Positions 40,520-52,969 of a stretch of DNA of 64,000 nt are shown in pieces (the first letter of the stretch is position 1; each line of letters opens with the position of its first letter). A model generated the notes under the pieces. It was not told the origin of the DNA and ran no database searches. It saw nothing but the letters and a program-made list of their open reading frames with translations. The translations under genes and the position numbers were made by a program. This stretch comes from Paraphaeosphaeria minitans (lineage: Eukaryota; Ascomycota; Dothideomycetes; Pleosporales; Didymosphaeriaceae). The stretch is from contig WJXW01000002.1 in the NCBI GenBank assembly GCA_015832175.1, positions 1,922,001 through 1,986,000 on the forward strand. The letters run 5' to 3'.

Positions 40520-40891
40520 GATGTGGGCATTCCGGTGCTGGAGAGAATGGGGACGCGCCCGTGGGTACTGTGGGCTGCCAGCGAGGAGGGTGTTTGGGGT
40601 TTGTCGGTAGTCTAGCTTGTATCTTGCCGGGGTAGAGGGGGAGGAAGCAGTGATAAACATCCACATCGTTAATATCAAGATCCTCATGGCCCCCTCTAAG
40701 TCTCTAAACGCTCATATCATTAAAAGTGGTATCTCGAAAGAGTGTTGGTATCTCCGCGCATGCAACCATCTGAACCGAACCCCCAAAAACACATCCTCCG
40801 CATAAATCTCAGAGGCAGCGTTTTTCCTATACCTATACACACATCTATCGTTTCCTGAAACTCCAATTGCTTTGCTTATGCGCGTGTCGTA
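40520..40891. other. Intergenic, convergent 3' ends
   Basis: 372 bp between convergent stop codons, no gene. G/T-rich on the plus strand near 40540-40620. Confidence 0.5.
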
Positions 40892-43800
40892 TTACGGGTC
40901 TGCGCTTTTCGGATTCTGTACCAGATAGATATCTGGTACCTTCGGCACCTGCGGACTCTTTTGCAGCGCCTGTTTCACCGCTTCGCGCATCCGTTCTTTC
41001 TCTCGGTTGTCGCCACTGCTCCCTGTCAGCCTCCTCATCCCACTTCGGATCTTGCTTCTTGTGTCTTGCTTCAGCCCCCCTATCACTGTCTCGATACTGA
41101 GTTTGTCTGTACTAGCGCTCGCAGAGATGGAGCGTCCGGTGGCTAAATCATCGTCGGAGAATGGTTCGCTCTGATCGTCAAATGCTGAGGAAGAAAGGGC
41201 GGGAGACAGCCGCTGCGTTTGATTAGGCGCTGAGGGTGAAGTTACTGAACGCGAGTGTAGCCCCAGACGTCCAGGTGGAGCGGGTGGAAGGTGGTGCTGA
41301 CCAGATGTGAACGAGCTGAATGCTGCGGGGTTCATCACGCCCGGATCACGTGCTGGAGAGAGTTTAACGTCTGAAGAGCCGAATTGGAAAGAGTTCACAC
41401 TGCCATTTCGGGTGAGGGACTTGTGCAGAATGGGCGCAGTCTGCTGGTCGTAAAGATTCTCGCGGACGTCTTGTGAGCTATGGGCATATGGTCCGTTTCC
41501 ATATCGATTCATTCCGAAGATCGAGCTGTTTGGTAAATCGGTCAAAATTTCGTTCTCGTCATCGTCTTCGAAGAAATCATCTAGACTGTCCAACTTCAAT
41601 ACCAACTCGCCGATGTGACTTTCCCCGCGTGTGTCTTCGGATGTCATGGTCGCAGTGCGGTAGTCGGATACGGGGCTGAATGGGGATTCATCCTGGCGGA
41701 ACTCGATCTTCGGTGTTGCAACGTCTGCAGCAGTTTCGGCATCAAGGTTACTGCAAGTGTAGAACACTGCATGTACATTGGTGCGAGTAAGGTGTGCATG
41801 GTGTGCAGGCACTGGAATCGACCAGCCCGTCTCCTCGGGAATGCCGTAGAGTGACTGGGTTGTGCCAAATTGCTTTTTGAACGCCCTGCTGGTATTTGAC
41901 CCTGCCATACTCATCCGGATATGAGCTCTCTCAAGGTTTGGCGGTTGAGGTCCGCCTGTCACGTCTATGACCGAGTCCAGCACTTGGAGGGCGTAGCCAC
42001 ACAGGTCGGTTTGGAGAAGACGTAAAAGAGGCGAGATAACATCCGGGCCCCGGTGCGCGATTTCCGGCTTTCGCATCTCGACCTTCTTGATTAAGAGAGT
42101 GAGCACTTGCATCGTGTTGATCTTGAACCAGTCTAGCTTATTGGATAGAAGCCCCAAAAGAAAGACAAGACTGCTGAACTCCAACTGCGGAAAATAGTAC
42201 TCAACGATTGCGTCCAACACTTGCCTCAGAAACTGATCGCCTTGCCGCGAGATTTTCCTAGCGAAAGCGGATAGGGATGATGCAAGGTCATGAACCTGAT
42301 GCTCGAGCGCCACTTGTGCGAGAACTTCTGCGCTATCTCGGACTGCAGGATCTTTGTTCGGTTCTTCGAAAGCTCGCAAGAATCGTGGCAAGTTTGCGAG
42401 GACAGCAAATGTGAGACGACTCTCGTCTCCCACAAGTTCACTGGAAGGTAAGATCACTAGCCGCTCAAGCAGGCGCAAAGATCGGTCCAAGCACATACTC
42501 GAACGTACACCTTTGAAGACAAGCTGAAAGAGGCCCTCGAAGTCCCCTTCCCATTTCGGAGGACGGCTTTTCTGCAAGAAGACCAGAATATCGGGGTTGC
42601 TCAAGTCAACCTTATCCAAGAACTTGTCCAACATCAACATGCTCTCCATAAACTCCCCTTCGTGTATGGTGTCTAGACATGCACATGTGGTCCAGAATAG
42701 CTGAGGGTACTTGAGCAAGTCTTCTGGTTGAAGAGCTTCGATGATTGCTCGGAGGGTCGTGAGAATTTCCATTGAAAACGTTTGAATGTCGCTCTCGTCA
42801 TCCGAAATAGTATTAGAAAGTCGTGCCAGCATATCGGAGAGCATTACCTGATCCAGTGTACTTAGAATGCATCGAAACAGCTGGAAAGACCGACAGGCCA
42901 AGTGACGAACAGGGCAGGAGGTCGCCCAGTTTAGCGCCACCTTTCCCCACGCTTCGCGGAGCCCAGGGGTTGTGAATGAAAAGAAATGCATGACTTCGTC
43001 CGCAACGTGCGTCATCGAATCGGGCACCTTGTTGCCAGGGTCTTCGGAGTCTTTGCCGTTTTTGTCGTCGTAGTTCCAGACAATTTTAGGATCGTGCTGT
43101 CGCACGTTCTCGATGAACTCTTCAATAGCACTCTTGTCTATACCGACAGTATTATCATCCTCAATCTTAGATATGACGAGCTCGTGGATGAGATGGACGA
43201 GCATTTCCCGGGCTTGATCCTGAACGACAGGGGTATAATGGTCCCAGAGCACCAGCACCACTTGGAGGAGGAGTGGCAGATGTTTGCTGTCAAGCTGCAG
43301 CGGCGAGACCATAAGGTCAACGAGTAGTATCAGGCACACCTGACCAAGGGAGAATCCAGACTGAGAAGTGTTAACACCGTATGACTGTAGCTTGATCTTC
43401 ACTCACCTGCTTGTTGCTCGTAGGCAGCAGGGCGCCAAGGTCCGCAAGGTAGGGAAGATTGACCGCATCCGGAGGCGGAGGGGTAGGCTCTCGTTTTTCA
43501 TGTACCATGGAGCGAGGGTTGATCTGAAGCAGCAGAGCTTCAACGACCTTCGCTCCTGTCCCGGCTAGGTGCACCACAATCTGTTTAGAATAGTCGACGA
43601 AGTTTTGTTCGCGCTTGTCAAGGCAGAGGTTGATGATAAAGTTCAGGATCAATTGTACATTGCCCCCGGAACCCGCGGCCAAGGCTTGCCAGAGAGCTTG
43701 GATCTCGTTGTGTAGAGCGCTACTGCAACGAACAGTAATCTCGAAAAGATTGACCAAAAGCATGTACGAGCTCGCTGTGGGGCCACCGTCAGGGTTAAGC

Positions 43801-46800
43801 TGCAACTCTACACTCTGAATCCATGGAAGCATAGCTGCTACCATATTACGTTGGTGGTCGGGCTGCAGCTCTTTGAAATAGTAGGAGAATTGTGAGAAGA
43901 CCATGAACGCGAGCTCTGCGTGTTGATGTGCAAGCCGTCGGGAGACTTCGAATTGGGCAAGTTTGTAAACGGCGATGGTCTTGTCGGATATACTAATGTC
44001 AAGATCTTGAAGTTTTGAGTTCTTCTGTTCGCGAGCTTCGAGGGTTCGCAACAAGCGCGCTGACTTCATACGTAGCTCGTTGCTCTCGTGACCAAGGGTA
44101 TAGAGACCCGCACTTAGGACTTTCCAGTACGGCAAAGTATAATCTTCTCGTTGTGTGAGTACTTGTGTCACAACCTCAAAATAGCTTTCAAGTGCCTTGG
44201 AGGATTTTGAGATATAGCACATCTCGATGGCGCGCTCGAGGAGGTATGCATGCTCGCGATTATGAAGGATCAGATTGGTCAATGCCCTCCGACCAATTGC
44301 ATGAGTCCTGTCGCTGGGTGTCTCAAAGATACCGTCAATCCACGAGAGCATGCGCCGGACATCAAATTGGAGAACGACTTTGCTATCTGTCGTTATGCTG
44401 ATGGGACCACCACAAAGGGTAGCCATTGCGCCGAGGGCGGCCGTACGAAGATCTCGTTTCTCGATTTCCATGGCAGCAGTGGCAATACCTTTGCTGCTCA
44501 TGTCAGCCTCACGGTCGAGCATAGACCGCCTCATGTTTTCTTCTCGCTGTCGGATTTGTGGCTGATTGGCTGAGTAGCCGCACCAATCCTCCATCAGCGT
44601 AAAAGCTGCCTTTCGAGCCTGAAAAGGCATCCACTGTAGGGGATCAGGCGTCTTGTTGATTCCTTCGAAGAGGACTTCTACTAGGCCACAGTAGTGAGTA
44701 CGCAGCTTCTGGAAGCCCCACTCGTTTTGCACTTCTGCGTCGCTGAGGAAAATTCGAAGGTCCTTGGTATAGTTGACAAGGTTGTTGAGAATCCAGTCAT
44801 CGTTGTAAGCTTCTGGTAGCTTCAGGAATTGTGAGGTCAGCTTGTAGACATGAGTGAGTTCCGTTCTCAAGTGGTCCGTCCGTGGATTGCGCCGAGGACT
44901 ACTGATTGTTCGGGTGTGCGATCCTAGCCTTGTCTTTGCTTCTTCGGCGCAAGTTGCCGCGTGGCCATGCAAGGACTCCAGCAAAGTGCGGTATAAGTTG
45001 ATGTTAATCGAGCCCAGCCCAACGACAGTGGCGTCGCGCACCGCAGAATTATCGGAAGCAAGAAACGGTAGCACACGTGCAAACAGTTCGCTTGCCGTAT
45101 ATACCTTGTTGGAGCTCTTCTGTGATGACTTGGAACTTTTCCTCGAGTGCTGCGCGGATGCGCCTGCTGTGGTCTGGTTGTTAACGCCGAGGTTGGTCAA
45201 AGTTGTGAACGCGAAAATCAGATAAAGCTTCCATTGCTCGACAAAGATCTCGGGGGCTGTCGATGGCATGCGACTAGCTGCTTTGTTCATAGCAGAATCG
45301 AAAGATGCATAGGGACTGGCTCTCGGGCCATCAGTTATCGAGACTAAAGTTCGATGCATCTGGGACAAGCGGGCGCAAACGATATCGCGCGTTAGGGTGA
45401 CTGCAAAAGGACAGACCTCAAAACTGATGCGCACGAGATTGGGAAAGACCTTGAACCAGAGCGTGGAATCGTAGGGTATATCGCTGCTGCAAAGCTCCAC
45501 GAGTGTACTCTGAACGTTGCTCTTGCGCATACCTCGCTGTAGACGGGTTCGTTCTGCAAGAGACAACTTCTCGTCGCTGATATCCATAACCTTTTGTGGG
45601 CTTCCCTCCATCACGCGGATAATCCTGGTATTGGAGCCTCCAAGAGCGGTATCGAACTCTGTTATAAGGCGTAGTACAGTTACAGCGTAAGCTCTTACTC
45701 GGCGGGACGGCGAACACAAGAAAAAAAGACCGTGAGATTCAACTTCATCGACGTGTGCCCAGACTGATGACAAGTCCAAATGGATGCCTCTGTTTCCCAC
45801 ACCGTCGTCAGGGGTGTCTAAAGCCGCTTTGCGGGTCTTCTCTTTGATCTCTTCAATCCAGATCTCGAGCAGCTCAACGTAGAGTTTGAGTGTCCTTTCA
45901 ATATGGCCTGGGCCAAGCATGCCGCCATCGGACATGGTGGAATAGCGATCATCGAAAGTGAAGATGAACCTTGCGAACGCAATTGTGACTTGCTGTGCAA
46001 AGGATTGACGAGCGATGGACTTGAGAGACTGCGCAGATGAGGTCGCGATGTTGCCATGGACATGAGCTGTCCCCGTGCATAAGAGATTAACAAGTGAACT
46101 GAATGGGATGTGAGGTGACAGGCAGCGAGGCAAAGCCTGTACAGCCACATGCAAGAGGTCATAAAACCCTTGTCGCGGATCGATGAGGGTCTGATCCTCT
46201 CTTCGAGCGAAGCTAAACGCTTCAGACATAGGTGTCTTTGGTGTCTGAAGAGAGAACTTCTCATCCAGTACTGCTTGCCCTCCGAACGCATTGTCGCAGA
46301 TAATGGTGATGTCACCTAGAATCTTACAGAAGCGCACGTAGTATTCTTTGGCTATTTCAGGGAACCCAGAAAAGTTCACGGGCCGGGAGAGGCGTTCCTC
46401 TTTAGTCGGAAGCAGTGACCTCATCGCTGGATGCTGCAAAGGATGTGGGCTGATGATTGGTTGTGGATGGTTTGTTGTAGTAGAAGCGTTGGTTTCGGAT
46501 GCGAACGGACTGGGGAAAGGTGGATGTTGAATCTCGCTCGCATTCTCGAGATCCGTCATGATGGCAAGGAAAGATCGGATGCCGATGACCATGCGGTCAG
46601 GCTCCAAATTTTCAACGCGCAAGTCCCGACCAGAAGTGAATGTTTCCGCATTAAGCAGCGGGAATATTATAGCCCTGAAGCAGACATCTTGGAACTTGAA
46701 GCCAATGATGCGTGTCAGTTGGATAAATGGTTCCGCAATGGCAGGTTCTGTTGACAAGTACGATCGCTTGCCAGGTTGATATACCATACGGATGATGTCC

Positions 46801-48910
46801 TCTAGCTTCCGCATAGCAACATTTGCAGGATCGGGGGCTGCCCTGTAGAGGTAACCCCAAACCAGCTGGCATATCCCCTTCAGAGCAACAGCTCTCGTTG
46901 CACGCTCTTTCAGCCTCGGTTGTGTTGATAAAGCAAGCGGTAACCACTGAGTCGCAAAGGTGTCAGCCGGTGATACGCAAAGTATGGCACACATGAGTGG
47001 AAATGCTTCTTGCCAGTGTTTGGGTTTGCCCAGAAGTAGCAATGCTCTTGATTTCAGAATGTCGATGACACTTTTCCATCTAGGCGTACTGAAATGCGGC
47101 ATGGATTCCGATGCAATTCGGAGAAGAAGATCTCGGAGGACTTGGCAATACGCGTATTTGATTGTCTGGCCGTGGGCACTGGCGAATAACTTCGCTAATG
47201 ACAACATGAACTCGCATGTGCGTTCCCATAGATCCACAGGCGTTGTCTGCACGCGTATGTACCGCATCCCTCGGACGAGGAGTGCGCCCTTGGCTTCGAT
47301 CTCTCTGCTGGACTGGTTTTTGATGGCGTACTGCGTATACTGAGAGTCGATGCCTTTTAGATCTGCAACAAATTTCTCTTGCACACTATGAAAGATCAAT
47401 TCGCTCAATTCCCCCAGAAGTTGGCTGTAAATGACCCAGTTAGCTTTGTGCACCGAAGACTCCTCCGCTTGATCTGGGTCCACGGTATTCAACTGGTTAT
47501 AGAAGAGGCTCAGGAGGCGTTCAGCCATGTCGAGGGTCAGAGAGTCCAATGTCGTTTGATTGATGATCTGGATAAGTACCCTGCATAGTATGTACGTAGA
47601 GACGGTCGAACGCTGTTCAGCCTGCGCTACGGTCTGCTGCAGCGCAACCATATATTCGGGGCTTGTGGCAGCAGCGGCGGCAGCATGGGGATCGCCAAGC
47701 TGAAGAGGCTCTGTGTTGCGGCGGGGGAGCATTGACGGCGGGAGCGAAACCGCCTGACGGGCGTTGGCGAGCTTGATGCGCAGCTGGGTGGCATCCTCAC
47801 TCTTCCCCTTCCGCCAGATCATGATGGTGTCGATCAGCGACTTGGGTTTGTTCTTGGCGATGTGGCCGAGAGCCCATATGAGCTGATCGAAGTTAGGGTC
47901 TACTCCCGGGCCGCATATTCGCTCCACCCTGGCTTCCGGCTGGCCACGGTCTGACATGCACTGGCTTATCTTCAAGTCTGCCTGGGGGATAAATGAGTTG
48001 AAGAGATGGTGCAGGGCGTACTCGCCGACCGTTTTGAGCTCATGCTGGGCCTGATGTCGAGACTGCGAGCGGTGGTGGAGGTGCCCGCCCTTCCGCGATC
48101 TCGCACTCTGTGCGCGCTCCGGCCTCCGGTGGGCTACACTCGCGTCGGTTGCTACGGAGCCAGTGGGCCCATGGCCATGGCCGTTGGCGGCTGGTGCAGG
48201 TGCTGGTGCAGGTGCTGCTGCCGGTGCTTGTGCAGGCACTGGTGCAGGTGCTGGTGCTGACACTGGTGCTGGTGGTGCTGGTGGTGCTGGTGCTGCTGCT
48301 GCCGGTGCGCCCTTGGCCGCGAAGGCTTCGGCTATCGTCTCCTGCGACATGGCGGTTCCATCGAGCGAGGGGCCCTGGGCTGCGATGACTTGCGGGCTCA
48401 ACGGGCTTGTGGCGGGCGAGTTGACGAAGCTCGTGTTGCGCGAGTGCTGGATGCCATGCACGATGGAAGTCTGGCGGTTGTGGGCATACGGCAGCGAAGG
48501 CTTGCGCTCGAGGCTTCGGTCGGGGCTCGAGTTGCTGCTGGGCGTGAGGACGGGCGTCTGCGAGCGCGGCGTGAGGATGCGCGAGGATGCTGTCAGGGCT
48601 CGCCCCCGTGTCACCGAGGGCTCACGGGAGGGGATGCTGGGCCCCTCTCTGTGGTGCGGCGAGTGGGCAGCGGCTTGACGGCTTTGCGCCAGTGGAGATG
48701 GAGCAGCTGCAAGAGATCACAGTGGTCAGCCAGGCACAGCGCAGGAGAGGACAGGCAGAGAGCTGGTGTTGGTAGAGAGTCGGACGTGCAGGCCAACGGC
48801 ACTTCTGGTGCGGCTCGCGGCAGACGAGCTCTCGTCCTGAAGCATGCACTCAAACGGCACACAAGGGAAGAGCCACTCACACATTGCCGCCGGCCGCTTC
48901 GGATGCTCAT
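40892..48910 (-). CDS. TAO3: Cell morphogenesis protein TAO3/PAG1/Mor2 (Furry family)
   Basis: Minus-strand exons 48706-43407 and 43360-40892 are secure; the 46-bp intron between them (GTGAGT..CAG) is phase 0 and joins TSNKQ to SGFSLGQ. The frame of the large exon is open upstream only to a splice-like CTTGCAG at 48707, so a short first exon is needed. ATG 48910-48883 (MSIRSGRRQ) fits in phase but with a weak donor. The predicted total is about 2598 residues, in the range of this family (roughly 2200-2400 or more). An Ala/Pro-rich segment lies at about 140-190. The conserved HEAT-like MOR2-PAG1 N-terminal region starts near GEYALHHLFNSF (about 235), followed by over 2000 residues of helical repeat and a Ser-rich disordered tail. 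The family is a scaffold of the NDR-kinase RAM/MOR network (Cbk1/Orb6) controlling polarised growth and cell separation. It sits at sites of polarity and septa. Confidence 0.92.
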
Positions 48911-49142
48911 CTGGGGGCACTGCAGTGCGGCCGGAGGAGGCTCTGAGCCGAGCGCTGGGGACGGGACGAGGGCAGCGAGAGGTCCTGGGTGTTTATCATT
49001 CGGTCTCGGTCGGTCACTGTGCATGCCAGACAAAGCGGCAGAGGTCGAGACGAAATCGACTGGCAGGCCCCTGGTGCGCCGCCGCACTAATCCGCTTGCA
49101 ACGAGGTAGCCACCGGCATTCCCCACGACGGGCCATCTACGA

Positions 49143-49318
49143 CTTTACTTGTACTGCTCTACTTGTACTGCTCTACTTGTACTGCTCTACTTGTACTGCT
49201 CTACTTGTATACTGCTCTACTTGCATACTGCTCTACTTGCATACTGCTCTACTAGTATACTGCTCTATTTGCATACTGCTCTACTTGCATACTGCTCTAC
49301 TAGTATACTGCTCTATTG
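49143..49318. repeat. Minisatellite, 14-16 bp unit
   Basis: Begins as four near-perfect copies of a 14-bp unit (ACTTGTACTGCTCT) and changes to 16-bp versions (ACTTGCATACTGCTCT and TAGTATACTGCTCT) in about seven further copies. Unit length grows by two bases mid-array. Confidence 0.92.
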
Positions 49319-49604
49319 TTATACCTGTACATGTTCCGCCAGCGCTCTTCGGCCACCAGCTTCACAAAGTGTGTACAGCCATGTAGACTACAGAGCAGGT
49401 CAAATTGCATGGGCAGTCGCGAAGCACGTGCACACCATGAGCAGACGGGAAGGCCGCAGGTGGACTACCCAGCCGAATCAACGGTCTGAAGACTGGACAG
49501 ACGACCGGCTTCACTGCTGGACAGACAATATACGGGGAGCGAGGTCGCAGACCTGATGCTCGAAGCTGTTCCGGTTGACTTGTGGATGTTTCCGCGCCAG
49601 ACCA

Positions 49605-49950
49605 CCAGTGCTAGACCACCAGTCGACCACCAGTAGACGCAGTAGACCACCAGTAGACGCAGTAGACCACCAGTAGACGCAGTAGACCACCAGTAGACGC
49701 AGTAGACCACCAGTAGACGCAGTAGACCACCAGTAGACGCAGTAGACCACCAGTAGACCACCAGTAGACCACCAGTAGACGCAGTAGACCACCAGTAGAC
49801 GCAGTAGACGCAGTAGACCACCAGTAGACCCAGTAGACCCAGTAGACCACCAGTAGACCCAGTAGACCCAGTAGACCCAGTAGACCCAGTAGACCACCAG
49901 TGCTGGACCTCCAGTGCTAGACCTCCAGTGCTAGACCTCCAGTGCTGCCA
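49605..49950. repeat. Minisatellite, 20-bp composite unit
   Basis: Built from AGTAGACCACC and AGTAGACGC blocks combined in units of 20 bp (about ten regular copies), followed by shorter AGTAGACCC units and CCAGTGCTAGACCT copies at the right end. The CCAGTGCTAGACC form also occurs at the left end near 49608. Confidence 0.92.
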
Positions 49951-50511
49951 GACCACACCCACGGTCAAAAGCTCACGCAGGGCACCAAAGCTCACGCACA
50001 GCCTGCGGATAGACCAGCCAGAGTTCTTTCTGTGCATGCTCGAGGCCGTCAGCACGGAAGCTATTGCTGACTAGATGTGGTGCCGCTGACTGACTTTGGT
50101 GCCTCTGACTATAGTTCGTGCCTCTGACTGGATGGGGTGCCTGACTGGATTGGGTGACTGGAATTCCTGACTTGATGTCCGATGGCAGAAAAAAAAAATC
50201 CTCAAAAAAAAAAATGCTCTGACTGTACCTAGTTTTCGCCCTGTCTCTTCCGCGATTGCTGGCATTCACGTCCGTGCCATTGACTGTGCTCCTCGTACGA
50301 AGCCTGCTGGCATACCTACCTACCTAGATACTACCCCACACGTCGCCGAAGTCTCTTCGCTGTGGGGTCCGTCAACGGCCTAATCCCGCCAACGAGCGCC
50401 GACATTCGTGCCGCAACCAGCTCCCGCCCCAGCGAACACCTCCTCGCTGATCGTTGACGGCATCACACCCACCACCTCTGCACCGACCTTCCTCCAGGCC
50501 AACACTAGCTT

Positions 50512-50549
50512 TTCTGCATTCTGCATTCTGCATTCTGCATTCTGCATTT
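50512..50549. repeat. Heptamer repeat (CTGCATT)n
   Basis: Five tandem copies of CTGCATT about 280 bp before the reductase start codon, within a pyrimidine-rich leader. A simple repeat; a regulatory role is possible but not shown. Confidence 0.85.
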
Positions 50550-50824
50550 CTCTTCTGTCATCGTCGCGCTCCGTTTCCGCATAGTCTACTGTGACCTTTC
50601 ACAGGCCTGATCATCAGCCGACAGACCCAGACCCTGACCCAGACCCCGATAAGGGTTAAGGCTCCACTTAGAGAGTCGGCCGCTTCGATAACCGACCTCC
50701 ACCACCGACGTCCGAACCCGCATACAAATTCACCCCGTGTACTTCTCCGGCCAGCTTCGCTGCTTGTTCCAGTAAGTCCTTCCCTCCGCATCCTCTCTAC
50801 GTACGTACTGATGGTTCTGCCGGC

Positions 50825-52969
50825 ATGGCGCAACTAGACACTCTCGACATCGCCGTCCTCGCTGTGCTACTGCTCGGGACCGTCGCTTACTTCACAAAGG
50901 GCACCTACTGGGCCGTCTACGGAGATCCATACGGCAACTCGCTCGCGACCGCCAACGGCGCAGCCAAGGCGGGCAAGTCCCGAAACGTCTTGGAGAAAAT
51001 GGACGAGTCTGACAAGAACTGTGTTGTCTTCTATGGCAGCCAGACCGGAACCGCCGAGGACTATGCTTCGCGTATCGCCAAGGAGGGGCATTCCCGCTTC
51101 GGCTTGAACTGCATGGTCGCCGACCTGGAAGACTACGACTACGAAAACCTCGACCAGTTCCCCGAAGACAAGCTCGCCGTCTTCGTACTTGCCACCTACG
51201 GCGAGGGAGAGCCCACGGACAATGCCGTCGAATTCTACGAGTTCCTCGGCGGAGACGATGTGTCCTTCAGTGAGGGCGCATCCGCCGAAGAGAAGCCCCT
51301 CAGCAAGATGAAGTACGTCGCTTTCGGTCTGGGGAACAACACGTATGAACACTACAACTCCATGGTCCGCGATGTCGACAAGTACCTGACCAAGTTGGGT
51401 GCGACCCGCCTGGGCGCCGCCGGCGAGGGTGACGACGGTGCCGGTACCATGGAAGAAGATTTCCTTGCATGGAAGGAGCCCATGTGGACTGCTGTATGCG
51501 AGGCCTTGAACTTGGAAGAGCGTGAAGCTGTCTATGAGCCGGTATTTGAGATCTTGGAGAGGACCGACCTCTCTGCCGAAGACAAAACCGTGTACTTGGG
51601 TGAACCCAACAAGAAACACTTGCAAGGAGCCCAAAAGGGTCCCTACAATGCGAACAACCCCTTCATCGCTCCTATCATCGAATCCCACGAACTGTTCAAC
51701 GCCGCCGACCGAAACTGCCTACACATGGAAATTGGAATCGAGGGCTCCAAGCTGGCATACACTACTGGTGACCACATTGCCATTTGGCCTACAAACGCCG
51801 GAAAGGAGGTCGATCGCCTGCTGAACATTCTGGGTTTGAAGGACAAGCGCCACACCGTCATTGCAGTAAAGGGACTCGACTCCACGGCCAAGGTGCCCTT
51901 CCCCTCCCCGACCACTTACGAGGCCGCTGTTCGCTATCACATGGAAATCGGCGCTGCTGTATCGCGTCAATTTGCATCTCAGCTCGCGCAATTCGCGCCT
52001 AACGAGGACATCAAGAATGAATTGGCCAAATTGGGAAGCGAGAAAGACTACTTTCACGAAAAGGTTACGGATCGCCACCTTAACTTGGCACAGCTACTTG
52101 AGATCACGTCCAAGGGCGAGCCTTGGACGACGATCCCGTTCTCGCTCATTATTGAAGGTTTGTTGAAGATCCAACCACGTTACTACTCCATATCTTCGTC
52201 CTCGCTTGTCCAAAAGAACAAGATTTCCATTACTGCTGTTGTTGAGTCGAGCCACAAGCCCGGCGCCCCTCACGTGCTCAAGGGAGTCACCACCAATTAT
52301 CTTCTTGCCCTCAAGCAGAAACAACACGGCGATCCGACCCCGGATCCGAATGGTTTGGAGTATTGCATCACCGGTCCTCGAAACAAATACGATGGCATCC
52401 ACGTTCCCGTTCACGTCCGTCATTCCAACTTCAGGCTTCCATCGGATCCTTCCAAGCCCGTGATTATGGTTGGTCCAGGAACTGGTGTCGCGCCGTTCCG
52501 TGGTTTCATTCAAGAACGTGCCGCACAGGCAAAGGCTGGCCAGCCTGTTGGTAAGACAGTTTTGTTCTTCGGCTGCAGGAAGAAGGCCGAAGACTTCGTG
52601 TATGAGAAGGAGTGGGAGGTAAGATCTGCACCCCCACATCGCAATTTCTTCACATGCTTACTTTCGGTCCAGGAGTACAAGCAGGCCCTCGGCGACAACT
52701 TCATCATGCACACAGCCTTCTCCCGTGACGGCCCTAAGAAGGTCTACGTCCAGCACAAGCTAGAAGACTACGGCGAAGAAGTCAACAAGCTCCTTGAGCA
52801 GAAGGCGTACTTCTACGTCTGTGGTGACGCGGCCAACATGGCGCGCGAGGTCAACACTCTCCTTGGCAAGATCATTGCCAAATATCGCAGTGTAGACGAG
52901 TCGCGGGGCGAGGAAATTGTCAAGGCGATGAGGGCATCAAATCAGTACCAGGAGGATGTGTGGAGTTAG
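50825..52969 (+). CDS. NCP1: NADPH-cytochrome P450 reductase
   Basis: Two exons, 50825-52618 and 52673-52969, give 696 residues, the usual length. The 54-bp intron (GTAAGA..CCAG) contains no stop and is a multiple of three, so it must be removed on family grounds: it interrupts YEKEWE-EYKQAL in the NADP domain. N-terminal residues about 8-24 are a hydrophobic ER anchor. The FMN domain shows FYGSQTGTAEDYA (about 69-81) and ATYGEGEPTDNA. The FAD domain shows RYYSISSSS and the NADP site GPGTGVAPFRGF. The C-terminus ends DVWS, with the Trp that stacks on FAD. The enzyme passes electrons from NADPH through FAD and FMN to microsomal P450s (sterol 14-demethylase, others), squalene epoxidase and cytochrome b5. 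Confidence 0.97.
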   Translation: MAQLDTLDIAVLAVLLLGTVAYFTKGTYWAVYGDPYGNSLATANGAAKAGKSRNVLEKMDESDKNCVVFYGSQTGTAEDYASRIAKEGHSRFGLNCMVADLEDYDYENLDQFPEDKLAVFVLATYGEGEPTDNAVEFYEFLGGDDVSFSEGASAEEKPLSKMKYVAFGLGNNTYEHYNSMVRDVDKYLTKLGATRLGAAGEGDDGAGTMEEDFLAWKEPMWTAVCEALNLEEREAVYEPVFEILERTDLSAEDKTVYLGEPNKKHLQGAQKGPYNANNPFIAPIIESHELFNAADRNCLHMEIGIEGSKLAYTTGDHIAIWPTNAGKEVDRLLNILGLKDKRHTVIAVKGLDSTAKVPFPSPTTYEAAVRYHMEIGAAVSRQFASQLAQFAPNEDIKNELAKLGSEKDYFHEKVTDRHLNLAQLLEITSKGEPWTTIPFSLIIEGLLKIQPRYYSISSSSLVQKNKISITAVVESSHKPGAPHVLKGVTTNYLLALKQKQHGDPTPDPNGLEYCITGPRNKYDGIHVPVHVRHSNFRLPSDPSKPVIMVGPGTGVAPFRGFIQERAAQAKAGQPVGKTVLFFGCRKKAEDFVYEKEWEVRSAPPHRNFFTCLLSVQEYKQALGDNFIMHTAFSRDGPKKVYVQHKLEDYGEEVNKLLEQKAYFYVCGDAANMAREVNTLLGKIIAKYRSVDESRGEEIVKAMRASNQYQEDVWS

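Larger units (their letters stand above)
48911..50824. other. Divergent intergenic region with two minisatellites
   Basis: This 1.9-kb region separates TAO3 and the P450 reductase and must hold both promoters. It carries the minisatellites at 49143-49318 and 49605-49950, A-rich runs (50188-50215), a TACCTACC cluster (50313-50328), and seven-base repeats (50512-50549) close to the reductase start. Open frames inside the minisatellites are repeat artefacts. Confidence 0.55.

Noticed and set aside
49605..49950. CRISPR-like array
   Set aside because: Units are contiguous and built from interchangeable blocks with no unique spacers; the genome is eukaryotic.
52619..52672. Treating the reductase as a single exon
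   Set aside because: The 18 extra residues interrupt a conserved block of the NADP domain and have perfect GTAAG..CAG borders.
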